Positions 45,292-54,050 of a stretch of 64,000 bases of DNA are shown piece by piece; the first letter of the stretch is position 1, and each line of letters starts with the position of its first letter. The position numbers were made by a program, and so were the translations under genes. The notes under the pieces were generated by a model, which had not been told where the DNA came from, searched no databases, and was given only the letters and a program-made list of their open reading frames with translations. The stretch lies in assembly GCA_021414025.1 (NCBI GenBank), contig JAIOPG010000008.1, forward strand, positions 124,001-188,000, written 5' to 3'. The stretch comes from Planctomycetota bacterium (lineage in GTDB: Bacteria; Planctomycetota; Phycisphaerae; Phycisphaerales; SM1A02).

Positions 45292-47835
45292 ATGATGAAA
45301 CTTGCTGCCGCCCTGCTCCCCTTTCTGCTCGCGGTCGCAATCGCCTCCGCGCAGCTGCAGCGGCCCCCGCAGGACGAAGTCATCTACCAAATCATGCCGA
45401 TCGCCTGGTGCGACTCCAACAATGACTTCACCGGCGGAGTGAACACCCGCTTCGGAGACTTCGGCGGGCTGGCCTCAAACACATCGCTCGACTACCTGCA
45501 GTACCTCGGCGTGACCATGGTCTATCTGCAGCCGATCTTTCCCTCGGCGGCCTACCACGGCTACCAGCACGGCCCCGCCGACACCCTGAACTCGCGCTTC
45601 GGCACTGAGGCACAGTTCCTGGATTTCGTGCAGAAGGCGCACGCCCGAGGAATCAAGGTGATCCTGGATTTCGTCGCCTACGGCATCAGCCAGAACTCCA
45701 CGTACTTCCAGTCGGCCTACTTGAATCCGCTCAGTCAATGGTCCAGCTGGCTCGCCTTCACGAACTCCGGAAATTCAAGCTACGTCGGCTCCTACTACAA
45801 CACCTGGAACGGCGCCGGCGTCGGCTTCATCCATTGGAACCTGAACAACGCCTCGGCGGTGACCACGGTGACCAACTACGCGAAGCATTGGCTCGACCCC
45901 AACGGCGACGGCAACACCAGCGACGGCGTGGATGGATTCCGCCTGGATCACGCATGGGCCAGCGGCGGCGAGGGTTGGGGAGCGAACATTTCCTTCTGGG
46001 AAACCTGGTGCAGCTCTCTGCGGACCATCCGGCCGGACGTTTTCATCTTCTGCGAGCCCTCCGACTGGGGCAACTACGGCACGGATTTGCTGACGCCCGG
46101 CGCATTCGACGCGGTGATCACCAAGCCCTTCGAGTTCGCGGCGCGCTCGGCGGTGATGAACAAGAGCGCCTCGGGGCTCTACTCCAGCGTGGCAACCACG
46201 GTCGCGGCGATACCCGCCGGCAAGTTCGCCGTGCCCCAGACCAGCGACCATGACTCCAACCGGCTCGCGTCGGACTTTGGCGGCAGCACCAGCAGCAACA
46301 ACGCCCGGATGAAGGTGGCCGCCGCCCTCCTGCTGACCCAGCCCGGGGTTCCCAACATCTACTACGGGGACGAGCTCGGCATGAAGGGCGCGAAGGCGAA
46401 TGTGGGCAGCGACGCCAACGACATCCCAATGCGCGAGCCCTTCAAGTGGAAGGCGGTGGCCGGGGCGCCCATGACCAATTACGCCGCAGTGAGCCTGTCG
46501 CCGCAACCGCCAACCTACGCGGCCAACAACGACGGCCGCAGCGTGGATGAGCAGAAGGGCGTCGCCGGATCGCTGCTGGAGACCTACCGCTCGCTCATTG
46601 CGGCGCGCAAGGGTTCGATCGCGCTGCGGCGCGGCGGATACACGCCCGTCGCCTGCTCGCTGGACGGCGTCTATGCCTTCGTGCGCAGCGACGCCGCCGA
46701 GACGGTGCTGGTCGCCATCAACCTGGATTCCGCAACCGCCAACGGGACGCTCAACATGTCGAGCTTCACCGTCCCGACGGCGGGCACCATTCCCGTGGAC
46801 ATCCAGACCAGCGGCACGCTGACCGCAATCACCACCGCGAATAAGGGCGCCTACCCGATCCAGCTTGCCGCTCGTTCGTGGTTCATCGCCCGGGCCGCAC
46901 TGACGCCGCCGCAGGACATCGCCCACGCGGACATCGACGGGCGAAATCTGCCCTCGGACGCCGGCGATGAAAATCTGATCGCAACCCAGTCGTGCCTCTC
47001 TTCGCTGGGCGACAATGCGGGCGAGCTCGATCAGCTCTTCGCCCGGCGCGATGGCGACGCCCTGCGGGTCTCGATCAGCGGAAACCTGCCTTCCGATGGC
47101 ACGCCGCTGGCGCTTTTCATCGATGTCGATCCGGGTTCCGGCCTCGGCCAGTCAACACTGGCGACCGGCGCTCTTGGCGCACCGCCACAAGGTCTGGCGC
47201 TGCTTGACGGGCTCGACTTCGACACGGGATTCGCACCCGACACGATGTACTTCATCAACACGGTTGGCTCGACCCTGTGGGTCGACCATGTCGATTTGCC
47301 GGACGGCGCCCTCGCGATCAAGGACTATCGCGGATCCGTCGGAGTCAACACCGGCCACGGCGTGCTCGCGGGCGGCGTCAATCCCAACAACATTGAGGTC
47401 GCCCTGGACAACAGCAACACGGCAGGCATCACGGCGGGCTCGGTCACGTCGGCGGCGTCCGCGACCAAGGGCATGGAGCTGCGCATTCCACTTGCGGAGC
47501 TCGGCCTCGCGTCTGATTTCAACGGATTCATCGCGCTCTCGGCGTGCCTGGAGCGGGCGGACGGCACGATCACCAACCAATGGCTGCCCGGTCTCGCGGG
47601 AGGCTCGGGCGAATTGGGCGTGGCACCGGACCTGCGCAATGTGTCCGGTCTTCAGCATGCGCTCGTGTCGATGGGCCGGTTCGGCGACCTCGACGGCAAC
47701 GGCAATGTCGATGGCGGCGATCTGGGCTTGATCTTGCTGGACTTCGGCCCATGCCCGGGCTGCGTGACCGATCTCGACCGGAGCGGTTCGGTCGACGGCG
47801 GAGATGTCGGGCTGGTGCTGCTGAACTTCGACTGA
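45292..47835 (+). CDS. Secreted GH13 alpha-amylase family enzyme with C-terminal dockerin-like module
   Basis: 847 residues: signal peptide (LAAALLPFLLAVAIASAQ), a GH13 catalytic barrel (residues about 25-520), a beta-rich domain, and a tandem DLDGNGNVDGG / DLDRSGSVDGG module. Catalytic residues are nucleophile Asp219 (GFRLDHAW), acid/base Glu255 (FCEPSDWG) and Asp321 (SDHDSNRL). Conserved region I is unusual: D126-FVAYG instead of D-xxx-N-H, so the subsite -1 His is lost. It probably cleaves or rearranges alpha-glucans or related sugars; specificity unknown. Confidence 0.88.
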   Translation: MMKLAAALLPFLLAVAIASAQLQRPPQDEVIYQIMPIAWCDSNNDFTGGVNTRFGDFGGLASNTSLDYLQYLGVTMVYLQPIFPSAAYHGYQHGPADTLNSRFGTEAQFLDFVQKAHARGIKVILDFVAYGISQNSTYFQSAYLNPLSQWSSWLAFTNSGNSSYVGSYYNTWNGAGVGFIHWNLNNASAVTTVTNYAKHWLDPNGDGNTSDGVDGFRLDHAWASGGEGWGANISFWETWCSSLRTIRPDVFIFCEPSDWGNYGTDLLTPGAFDAVITKPFEFAARSAVMNKSASGLYSSVATTVAAIPAGKFAVPQTSDHDSNRLASDFGGSTSSNNARMKVAAALLLTQPGVPNIYYGDELGMKGAKANVGSDANDIPMREPFKWKAVAGAPMTNYAAVSLSPQPPTYAANNDGRSVDEQKGVAGSLLETYRSLIAARKGSIALRRGGYTPVACSLDGVYAFVRSDAAETVLVAINLDSATANGTLNMSSFTVPTAGTIPVDIQTSGTLTAITTANKGAYPIQLAARSWFIARAALTPPQDIAHADIDGRNLPSDAGDENLIATQSCLSSLGDNAGELDQLFARRDGDALRVSISGNLPSDGTPLALFIDVDPGSGLGQSTLATGALGAPPQGLALLDGLDFDTGFAPDTMYFINTVGSTLWVDHVDLPDGALAIKDYRGSVGVNTGHGVLAGGVNPNNIEVALDNSNTAGITAGSVTSAASATKGMELRIPLAELGLASDFNGFIALSACLERADGTITNQWLPGLAGGSGELGVAPDLRNVSGLQHALVSMGRFGDLDGNGNVDGGDLGLILLDFGPCPGCVTDLDRSGSVDGGDVGLVLLNFD
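47686..47832 (+). other. Dockerin-like DLDGxGxVDGGDLGL module, copy in the GH13 protein
   Basis: Two tandem EF-hand-like units (DLDGNGNVDGGDLGLILLDF and DLDRSGSVDGGDVGLVLLNF) separated by GPCPGCVT. The Asp/Asn spacing is that of a calcium loop. The same module ends two other secreted proteins in this window (near 50818 and 53195). Confidence 0.8.
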
Positions 47836-47908
47836 CGCGCCGAATTTCATCGACTTCCGTAAACTGTCCCTCATCGATCCGCCATCACGCGGATGAAGAA
47901 AGGTCCGA

Positions 47909-48970
47909 ATGAAGCTTCTCATTCTCGGCGGCACCTCGTTCCTCGGCCCCGCACTGGTCGAAAGCGCCACGGCGCGCGGCTGGACCGTGACGCTCTTCAA
48001 CCGCGGCAAGACCAACCCCGGCCTCTTCAAGGACAAGGACATCGAGCAGATCCACGGCGACCGCGACCCGAACAAGGCGCCGGGCCTGGAGCCGCTGGCC
48101 GCCGCGATCAAGGGCGGCCGCACCTGGGACGCAGTGATCGACACCAGCGCCTATGTGCCGCGCATCACGACAGCCAGCGCCGAGCTGCTAAAGCCCGCCG
48201 CGCGGCAATATGTGCTGGTAACCACGGTGAATGTCTACGCCGAACCGCTGCCGGTGCACGCGGATGAGTCTGCTCCGCTTGCTCCGGAGCCCGCGGTGAT
48301 CGACGAGAAGGTTTCGAACGAATCCTACGGACCCCTCAAGGCGGCCTGCGAGCGGGCGCTGACGAAGGTCTACGGCGACCGCGCCACCCTGCTTCGCCCC
48401 GGCCTCATCGTGGGCCCCGGCGATCCCACCGACCGCTTCACCTACTGGCCGGCGCGGCTGCAGCGCGGCGGCGAGGTGCTGATCCCCAAGTCGAGCAATC
48501 CCTGGGCGAGCGAGGCATCGTTCATCGATGTGCGCGACCTGGCGGACTTTGCCTGCGTCTGCGCCGAGAAGGGCCACGGCGGCGCCTACAACTGCATGGG
48601 ACCGGACGGGCCGCTCACCTTTGACGGGTTGATCTTCGGGTGTCGCGCCGCCTTCGGGAACAATGTTTCGTATGTGCCCGCCGATGAGGAGTGGCTGCTC
48701 GAGCAGAAAGTGCAGCCGTGGATGGGTTTCCCTCTGTGGATCCCAGCGTCGATGGCCGAAGAGGCGAGGATGGGCGGCATGAATCGGCGCAAGGCGATCG
48801 AGCATGGGATGAAGTTCCGGCCGCTGGCGCAGACCTCGCGAGACACCGCGGAGTGGTTTGCCAAGACCAAGCCGGATTTTGATTTCGGCGCCAAGCCGGG
48901 CGCGGCGGGCATCAGCCGTGCCCGCGAGAGTGAGCTGATCGCGGCGTGGAAGGCCCGCCCGAAGACCTGA
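47909..48970 (+). CDS. NAD-dependent epimerase/dehydratase-like SDR protein
   Basis: 353 residues with a Rossmann start LLILGGTSFLGPALVESATA (GGTSFLG in place of GxxGxxG), VTLFNRGK, DAVIDTSAYVPR, and YGPLKAACERALTKVYGDRA, which holds a Tyr-x-x-x-Lys pair. Then LLRPGLIVGPGDPTDRFTYW and FIDVRDLADF. It belongs to the atypical SDRs related to nucleoside-sugar epimerases; a substrate cannot be named. No signal peptide. It lies 73 bases after the GH13 gene with AAAGG upstream of the ATG. Confidence 0.82.
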   Translation: MKLLILGGTSFLGPALVESATARGWTVTLFNRGKTNPGLFKDKDIEQIHGDRDPNKAPGLEPLAAAIKGGRTWDAVIDTSAYVPRITTASAELLKPAARQYVLVTTVNVYAEPLPVHADESAPLAPEPAVIDEKVSNESYGPLKAACERALTKVYGDRATLLRPGLIVGPGDPTDRFTYWPARLQRGGEVLIPKSSNPWASEASFIDVRDLADFACVCAEKGHGGAYNCMGPDGPLTFDGLIFGCRAAFGNNVSYVPADEEWLLEQKVQPWMGFPLWIPASMAEEARMGGMNRRKAIEHGMKFRPLAQTSRDTAEWFAKTKPDFDFGAKPGAAGISRARESELIAAWKARPKT

Positions 48971-49080
48971 TCTAGGGCGATTTCGTGTTTTTTCGCGTGT
49001 TGTCAGCGCTATGAAGTTGAATAGCAGTCATTTTGAAGATCTATATGGATCGTTTTGAGATTCATGTCGAATAACCTCTC
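48971..49080. promoter_or_regulatory. AT-richer upstream region of the RCC1-like gene
   Basis: 110 bases before the ATG at 49081, less GC-rich than the neighbours, with gcgatttcgtgttttttcgc as a loose dyad. It probably contains the promoter. No confident -35/-10 pair could be chosen. Confidence 0.3.
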
Positions 49081-50976
49081 ATGATGAGCTTCCTTAGGCC
49101 CCCCCTCTTCGCTCGCCTTCTGACCAAATTGATCATGGTTGCGTTCATTGCGTTCTCGCCCGTAGCGGTCGGACAGTCGGTGTCTGCATGGGGCTACACG
49201 GGGTACTCCAACATTGACAATCTCTCGTCGCTCACGTGGGTGGCTGGTGGGTATACCCACACCATCGCGCTCAGATCGAACGGCACCGTTGGATGCTGGG
49301 GGGACAACACCTACGGCCAATGCAATGTGCCCGCAAACTTGAGCACCGTCACGCAGGTGGCCGGAGGCTTTGCCCATACGGTCGCGCTCAAAGCAGACGG
49401 CACGGTGGCGTGCTGGGGGGACAACGCACAGGGCCAGTGCAATGTGCCCGCTGACTTGGGCACCGTCACGCAAGTGGCCTGTGGCAAGTACCACACCATT
49501 GCGATCAAGTTGGACGGCACGGTCGTGGCATGGGGGCGCAACCTTTACTTGCAGTGCAACGCCCCCGCGGGCTTGGGGACGGTCGTTCAGATCGCCGGAG
49601 GAAGCAACCACACAATCTCAGTCAGTTCAAACGGAACGGTCGCGTGCTGGGGGTTCAACTTTTATGGCCAGTGCAACATACCAGCCGATTTGGGCACAGC
49701 CACTCAAGTTGCCGCAGGGGAAGCGCACAGCATCGCGCTCAAATCGGACGGAACCGTTGCGTGCTGGGGGGACAACTCAAAGGGTCAATGCAATGTGCCT
49801 GCAGACCTGGGCACCGTCACGCAAGTGGCCGCAGGCGACTATCACAACGTCGCTCTCAAATCGAACGGTTCCGTCGTATGTTGGGGTCGCAACACTTCCG
49901 GCCAATGCAATGTGCCCGCTGGCTTGGGGAGTGTCATTCAAGTCGTTGGAGGTGGTTCCCACACCACGGCGCTCAAATCGAATGGAGTCTCCCAAAGTTG
50001 GGGGGCAAACAGCGTCGGTCAGTCCGATGTCCCCGCAGACTTGGGCACAGTCGCTCAAGTGGACGGGGGCTCGACCCACACCGTCGCGATCAAAGCAAAC
50101 GGCGCTGTCACGTGCTGGGGATACAACAACTATGGCCAGTGCAATGTGCCGGCAAACCTGGGCACCGTCACGCAGGTGGCTGCAGGTGATAATCACAACA
50201 TCGCTCTCAAATCCGATGGGACTGTGGCATGCTGGGGGCGCAACGATTATGGCCAGTGCAATGTGCCGGCAAACCTGGGCACCGTCACGCAGGTGGACGG
50301 AGGTTCGTTACACACAATCGCGCTGACATCGGACGGCACGGTGGCGTGCTGGGGGGACAACTCGCAGGGCCAGTGCAATGTGCCCGCAAACCTGGGCGGC
50401 GTCACGCAAGTGGCCGGGGGTTCTTCCCACACCATTGCACTCAAATCAAACGGCTCCGTGGTGTGCTGGGGTCGCAATGTCGACGGCCAGTGCAATGTGC
50501 CCGCAAATCTGGGCACGGCCGCGCAGGTGGCCGCAGGCGGTTCACACACCATGGTTCTCCAAACCGATGGCACCGTCGTGTGCTGGGGATACCAAGGCTC
50601 GGGACAGTGCATTGTGCCGGCAAACATAGGCACCGTCACGCAGGTGGCCGCGGGAAATAGCTACACGATGGCGCTTCGAGACAATGGAACTGTCGTTGTC
50701 TGGGGAAGCAACCTGTATAGCCAATGCGATATCCCCGCAGACTTGGGATCTGTCTCTCACATCGTTGGTGGGGTGAATCACGTCATCACACTCAAATTTA
50801 CAGCTCAATGCCCTACCGATCTGGATGGCTCGGGCGAAGTGGATGGCGGCGATCTCGGGCTCGTGCTGCTTGACTTCGGTCCCTGCGACGGATGCCCGAC
50901 CGACCTCGATGGCTCAGGCGAAGTGGACGGCGGCGATCTTGGACTCGTGCTGCTTGACTTCGGTCCGTGCCCGTAA
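49081..50976 (+). CDS. Secreted RCC1-like propeller protein with dockerin-like tail
   Basis: 631 residues. Signal peptide (LLTKLIMVAFIAFSPVAVGQ), one leading partial unit, then 13 consecutive 39-residue units of the form WGxNxxGQCNVPAxLGTVTQ followed by VAAGxxHTxALKSDGTVxC, and at the end a tandem DLDGSGEVDGGDLGL module. The HTxALxxDG motif is the RCC1 blade hallmark, but canonical blades are about 50 residues. With the leading unit there are 14 blades, enough for two seven-bladed propellers. Such proteins bind other proteins or polymers; the target is unknown. Codon use keeps the DNA repeats very similar. Confidence 0.85.
   Translation: MMSFLRPPLFARLLTKLIMVAFIAFSPVAVGQSVSAWGYTGYSNIDNLSSLTWVAGGYTHTIALRSNGTVGCWGDNTYGQCNVPANLSTVTQVAGGFAHTVALKADGTVACWGDNAQGQCNVPADLGTVTQVACGKYHTIAIKLDGTVVAWGRNLYLQCNAPAGLGTVVQIAGGSNHTISVSSNGTVACWGFNFYGQCNIPADLGTATQVAAGEAHSIALKSDGTVACWGDNSKGQCNVPADLGTVTQVAAGDYHNVALKSNGSVVCWGRNTSGQCNVPAGLGSVIQVVGGGSHTTALKSNGVSQSWGANSVGQSDVPADLGTVAQVDGGSTHTVAIKANGAVTCWGYNNYGQCNVPANLGTVTQVAAGDNHNIALKSDGTVACWGRNDYGQCNVPANLGTVTQVDGGSLHTIALTSDGTVACWGDNSQGQCNVPANLGGVTQVAGGSSHTIALKSNGSVVCWGRNVDGQCNVPANLGTAAQVAAGGSHTMVLQTDGTVVCWGYQGSGQCIVPANIGTVTQVAAGNSYTMALRDNGTVVVWGSNLYSQCDIPADLGSVSHIVGGVNHVITLKFTAQCPTDLDGSGEVDGGDLGLVLLDFGPCDGCPTDLDGSGEVDGGDLGLVLLDFGPCP
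49297..50817 (+). repeat. 13 tandem 117-bp coding repeats
   Basis: Each unit starts at a tgg Trp codon. The Trp codons at 49297, 49999 and 50701 fall exactly on a 117-base grid, as do all the units between them, so there are no insertions or deletions. Copies share long stretches such as gccagtgcaatgtgcccgc, which implies recent expansion or homogenisation. Confidence 0.9.
50818..50973 (+). other. Dockerin-like module, copy in the RCC1-like protein
   Basis: Two near-identical units, DLDGSGEVDGGDLGLVLLDF twice, separated by GPCDGCPT and ending GPCP. The two DNA copies are almost the same, so this duplication is recent. It matches the ends of the proteins at 45292 and 53192. Confidence 0.85.
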
Positions 50977-50997
50977 ATTGAATACCCTCCGTCTTCA

Positions 50998-51756
50998 GTG
51001 AATCAACCTGCTTCGGGCAACAAGCTGCCGGCGCTGACGCTTTCCTTCTGGATCATGAAGATCTGCGCCACCACGCTGGGCGAGACGGCGGGTGATCTGC
51101 TGTCGATGACGCTGAATGTCGGCTACGCGGTGAGCACCGTGATCCTGCTCTCGGTGTTTCTGGCCACACTCTTTGGCCAGCTCCGCGCCCGCTCCTATCT
51201 TCCGTTCCTCTACTGGTCGGTGATTCTTTCGACCAGCACCGCTGGCACGACGATGTCGGACTTCATGGACCGCACGCTGGGCCTGGGCTACGCCACCGGC
51301 AGCGCAATCCTGTTGGGCTTGCTCCTCGCGATCCTCGGTTGCTGGCGTCTGACGGAGAAGTCCCTCTCGGTGACCAACATCCGGTCCTTCCGCGTCGAAG
51401 TTCTCTACTGGATCACGATTCTCTTCTCGAACACGCTGGGCACCGCGCTGGGTGACTATCTCTCCGACGACTCGGGGCTGGGATTCGCAGGCGGGGCCAC
51501 GCTGGTCGGCGGACTGATCGCGCTGGTGGTGCTGGCCTATTTCTTCACAAAGATTTCGCGGACGGCGCTGTTCTGGATTGCGTTCGTGCTGACGCGACCC
51601 TTCGGCGCCGAGATGGGCGATGTGCTCACCAAGGACACCGACAAAGGCGGCCTGGGATTCGGCACGATCGGATCGTCGGTAGTGCTCGCCGCGGTCCTGA
51701 TCGCGGTGATTCTCTACACCATGCCAAAACAGAAGCGGCCGTCCGCTGCAAGTTGA
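50998..51756 (+). CDS. COG4705-like membrane protein
   Basis: 252 residues with about eight transmembrane helices in internal repeats: KICATTLGETAGDLLSMTLN, LYWSVILSTSTAGTTMSDFM, VLYWITILFSNTLGTALGDY and LFWIAFVLTRPFGAEMGDVL. Each repeat has a Thr/Asn-xx-Gly-xx-Gly/Ala-D core in or near a helix, which is typical of this uncharacterised family. The start is GTG at 50998, 21 bases after the RCC1-like gene. Function unknown; possibly a transporter. Confidence 0.8.
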   Translation: MNQPASGNKLPALTLSFWIMKICATTLGETAGDLLSMTLNVGYAVSTVILLSVFLATLFGQLRARSYLPFLYWSVILSTSTAGTTMSDFMDRTLGLGYATGSAILLGLLLAILGCWRLTEKSLSVTNIRSFRVEVLYWITILFSNTLGTALGDYLSDDSGLGFAGGATLVGGLIALVVLAYFFTKISRTALFWIAFVLTRPFGAEMGDVLTKDTDKGGLGFGTIGSSVVLAAVLIAVILYTMPKQKRPSAAS

Positions 51757-51804
51757 CGGCGGCACTGCCGCTGCATCACTCGGACGATGGCGAAGACGGA
51801 CGAA

Positions 51805-52290
51805 TCAGCCCGCGCGAGGTGGAACGCCCAGCGCCTTGCGCTTGCCGTCCACGAACTCCATGTGGTGATCCACGTGGTGCGAATAGATCTCCACCAGTTG
51901 CTGCAGCGAGACCCGGCCCCGCTGCGTGTGGATGCCGGTGCGGGCGAAGGCCTCGGCCGGCAGCGATTTCAGCCATCGCGCGGTGAAGTTGCGCAGCGCC
52001 TCGAAGAGGTTCAGCACCTCGGCGATGTCCTGCTTGTCGCTGGGCAGCTTGGCGATGAAAAGGTTCTCGTCGTAGGCGATGAGCAGCGGATCGTTCTCCG
52101 CGACCATTCGCCGCATTCGATGCGTGGAGGCGAGATCGCTGTCCAGAATGTGCACGACGACCTCCTGGATGCTCCAGGTGCCGGGGCCGATGCGCTTGTT
52201 CAGCTGCTCCTTGGTCAGCCCGGCGCAGGCGGCGCGCATCTTGGCGGAACCCGATTCATATTCGGCGATGGCTGCAAGTGGTGTCGACAT
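51805..52290 (-). CDS. DinB family protein
   Basis: 161 residues, a four-helix bundle of the DinB/YfiT type. The usual metal-binding His residues are visible in EVVVHILDSDLA and YSHHVDHHMEF. Some members are thiol-dependent S-transferases (for example with mycothiol or bacillithiol); others are of unknown role. No partner enzyme is adjacent. It converges on the COG4705-like gene. Confidence 0.85.
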   Translation of the reverse strand: MSTPLAAIAEYESGSAKMRAACAGLTKEQLNKRIGPGTWSIQEVVVHILDSDLASTHRMRRMVAENDPLLIAYDENLFIAKLPSDKQDIAEVLNLFEALRNFTARWLKSLPAEAFARTGIHTQRGRVSLQQLVEIYSHHVDHHMEFVDGKRKALGVPPRAG

Positions 52291-52307
52291 GGAGATGCTC
52301 CCGGGGA

Positions 52308-53168
52308 TTACTTCTTGCCGCCCGGAGCGGGCGCAGAAGGCGGAGCATTGGCGGGCGAAGTCGGAGGCTTGCGGTCCTCCTCTTCCTTCTTGAAGAGCTC
52401 GTGGCCCTCATCCTGTTCCTTTGAGAGTTTTTCGTAGAGAGACTTGGCGGTCTTGGAATCGTTGGCCAATACCGCCTGCTCCAGCGCGATCGCGACGTTC
52501 AGGGTCTCGATGAGCTCGGTGCGCATGGCCAACTGGTACTTTTCGGTGTCGTCGCCGAACTTCGCCTTGGCCTGCGGTGCCATGGGAGCAGTCCCGATCA
52601 GGCCCTTGGCCGCGACGAGCCCGGCTTGGATCAGCTGGATGCTTTCAAGATCCTGCTTCTTGCTCGAGGCGTCGAACTCGGATTCCTCCAGCCCCTTGAA
52701 GCCCCGGTTGGACTGCTTCATGGCGCCCTCCATGTCCTGGGGTCCCCCGCCGGCACCCCGCACGCGCGGCGCGGCGCGATTGCCCCGCATCTTCGCGAAC
52801 TCGGCCTCCTGGGCCTTGGCGAAGGCCTCGACCTCGGGCTTGTCGATGAAGCCATCCTTGTTGGTGTCCATGATGGCGGCTTCCTCGCGCAACTGGGCCG
52901 GGAACTCCTCGGGGCTCAGCTTGCCGTCGCCGTTCTTGTCGTTCTGCATGATGCGCTTCACCATCTCCTCGGCGCTGGGCAATCCCGGGGGACGCCCGGT
53001 GGCGGGATCGATCGTCGGCACAACCGGGCGCTGCGTCGCGGGATCGAGCTCGGGCGTCATCGGCGGCTTCGGCGGCGGATTCGATGGCGGGCTCTTTGGC
53101 GGGGTCTGCGCCCAAGCGAAAGAGCAGAACAACAGTGCCGCGGACGATAGAAGGGCGATGTTTCTCAT
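52308..53168 (-). CDS. Secreted EF-hand protein
   Basis: 286 residues. Signal peptide (NIALLSSAALLFCSFAWAQ) and a Pro-rich spacer (PPKSPPSNPPPKPP), then two EF-hand loops DKNGDGKLSPEE and DTNKDGFIDKPE (residues about 80-120). The rest is helical, with Ala/Lys-rich runs and a Pro-rich end. The loops have the Asp/Asn/Glu pattern for calcium. ATG 53168 starts the signal peptide; the longer frame is rejected. The function is unknown, perhaps extracellular calcium binding. Confidence 0.82.
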   Translation of the reverse strand: MRNIALLSSAALLFCSFAWAQTPPKSPPSNPPPKPPMTPELDPATQRPVVPTIDPATGRPPGLPSAEEMVKRIMQNDKNGDGKLSPEEFPAQLREEAAIMDTNKDGFIDKPEVEAFAKAQEAEFAKMRGNRAAPRVRGAGGGPQDMEGAMKQSNRGFKGLEESEFDASSKKQDLESIQLIQAGLVAAKGLIGTAPMAPQAKAKFGDDTEKYQLAMRTELIETLNVAIALEQAVLANDSKTAKSLYEKLSKEQDEGHELFKKEEEDRKPPTSPANAPPSAPAPGGKK

Positions 53169-53191
53169 AAGGATTGAAATGTTAGCAACTG

Positions 53192-53953
53192 CTATTGCGG
53201 GCACGGACCCCATTCAAGCAGCATCAACCCCATATCTCCGCCGTCCACCATGCCGTCCTGGTTCAGATCCGCCGCTTCATTCGCGGGGTCGGAACCGTAT
53301 TCCAGCAGCAGCAATCCGGCATCCGCGCCGTCGACGTCGTCATCCCCGTTCAGATCGGCGGAGCAAACATTCTCCCCTTCGATCTTGACATCCATGCTCC
53401 CTTGCAACACCAGCGCCGGTCCGGTGAAGGGATTCAGAATTTCTCCATTCACAAAGTCCGGGATCGTGCCGATGAACCAGCCCGGCAGCTGGGTGCTATG
53501 CCCGTTGACCACATTGAAGATCTGGCCGGGCGGAGGCGGCGGCGCGATGAAGCCTGCGCCCAGCTCGACGGAACAGTGAAGGGCGCTCGGTGCCACCAGG
53601 TTTTGAAGCATGGAAGTGGAGCCAATGATGTTCATGTCTCCCCCCGCCCGCCACTCGAATTCGTTGACCACCGTCCCGATGGAGCTCTTGCAGGAGAGGA
53701 AGTATTTCTTGACCGTGATCGTCGTCACAAAGACCCGGTGCGATCCTGGCGCCATCATGTCGTCGTCGGCCGAGGCGTCCACGCTCGTCCCCGGCTTCAG
53801 GATGACTTCCTGGGTGCCGTCCTCTGCCCACACAATCAGGTCGGAAAGTTTCACCTCGAAATCAAGGGAGTTGTGCAGTGTGATGACATCGGCCTGGACG
53901 GTTGAAGTCCCAATCAAGAAAAACACCAAACCCCATGCGGTTGAATTTTTCAT
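53192..53953 (-). CDS. Secreted protein with dockerin-like tail
   Basis: 253 residues: signal peptide (AWGLVFFLIGTSTVQA), an unrecognised beta-rich domain (VITLHNSLDFEVKLSDLIVW, HRVFVTTITVKKYFLSCKS) with two Cys, a Pro-rich turn (IAPPPPPGQ), and a tandem DLNGDDDVDGADAGL / DLNQDGMVDGGDMGL module ending GPCPQ. ATG 53953 is used because it starts the signal peptide. It lies 97 bases downstream of the FGE gene. Confidence 0.75.
   Translation of the reverse strand: MKNSTAWGLVFFLIGTSTVQADVITLHNSLDFEVKLSDLIVWAEDGTQEVILKPGTSVDASADDDMMAPGSHRVFVTTITVKKYFLSCKSSIGTVVNEFEWRAGGDMNIIGSTSMLQNLVAPSALHCSVELGAGFIAPPPPPGQIFNVVNGHSTQLPGWFIGTIPDFVNGEILNPFTGPALVLQGSMDVKIEGENVCSADLNGDDDVDGADAGLLLLEYGSDPANEAADLNQDGMVDGGDMGLMLLEWGPCPQ
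53195..53356 (-). other. Dockerin-like module, copy in the secreted protein
   Basis: Two EF-hand-like units, DLNGDDDVDGADAGLLLLEY and DLNQDGMVDGGDMGLMLLEW, separated by GSDPANEAA and ending GPCPQ. More diverged than the other two copies in the window. Confidence 0.75.
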
Positions 53954-54050
53954 GCCGAACCTCGTTGTTGCAGGAAAGGTCCTTGCGGATGCGCGGGCGC
54001 GAGCCCGACAAGCCCATCCGAAAACGGCAATTCCAAAACGCAATCCTAGC

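Noticed and set aside
49297-50817. Could the 117-bp repeats be a CRISPR array
   Set aside because: Whole units repeat without unique spacers, remain in one reading frame and encode RCC1-like blades.
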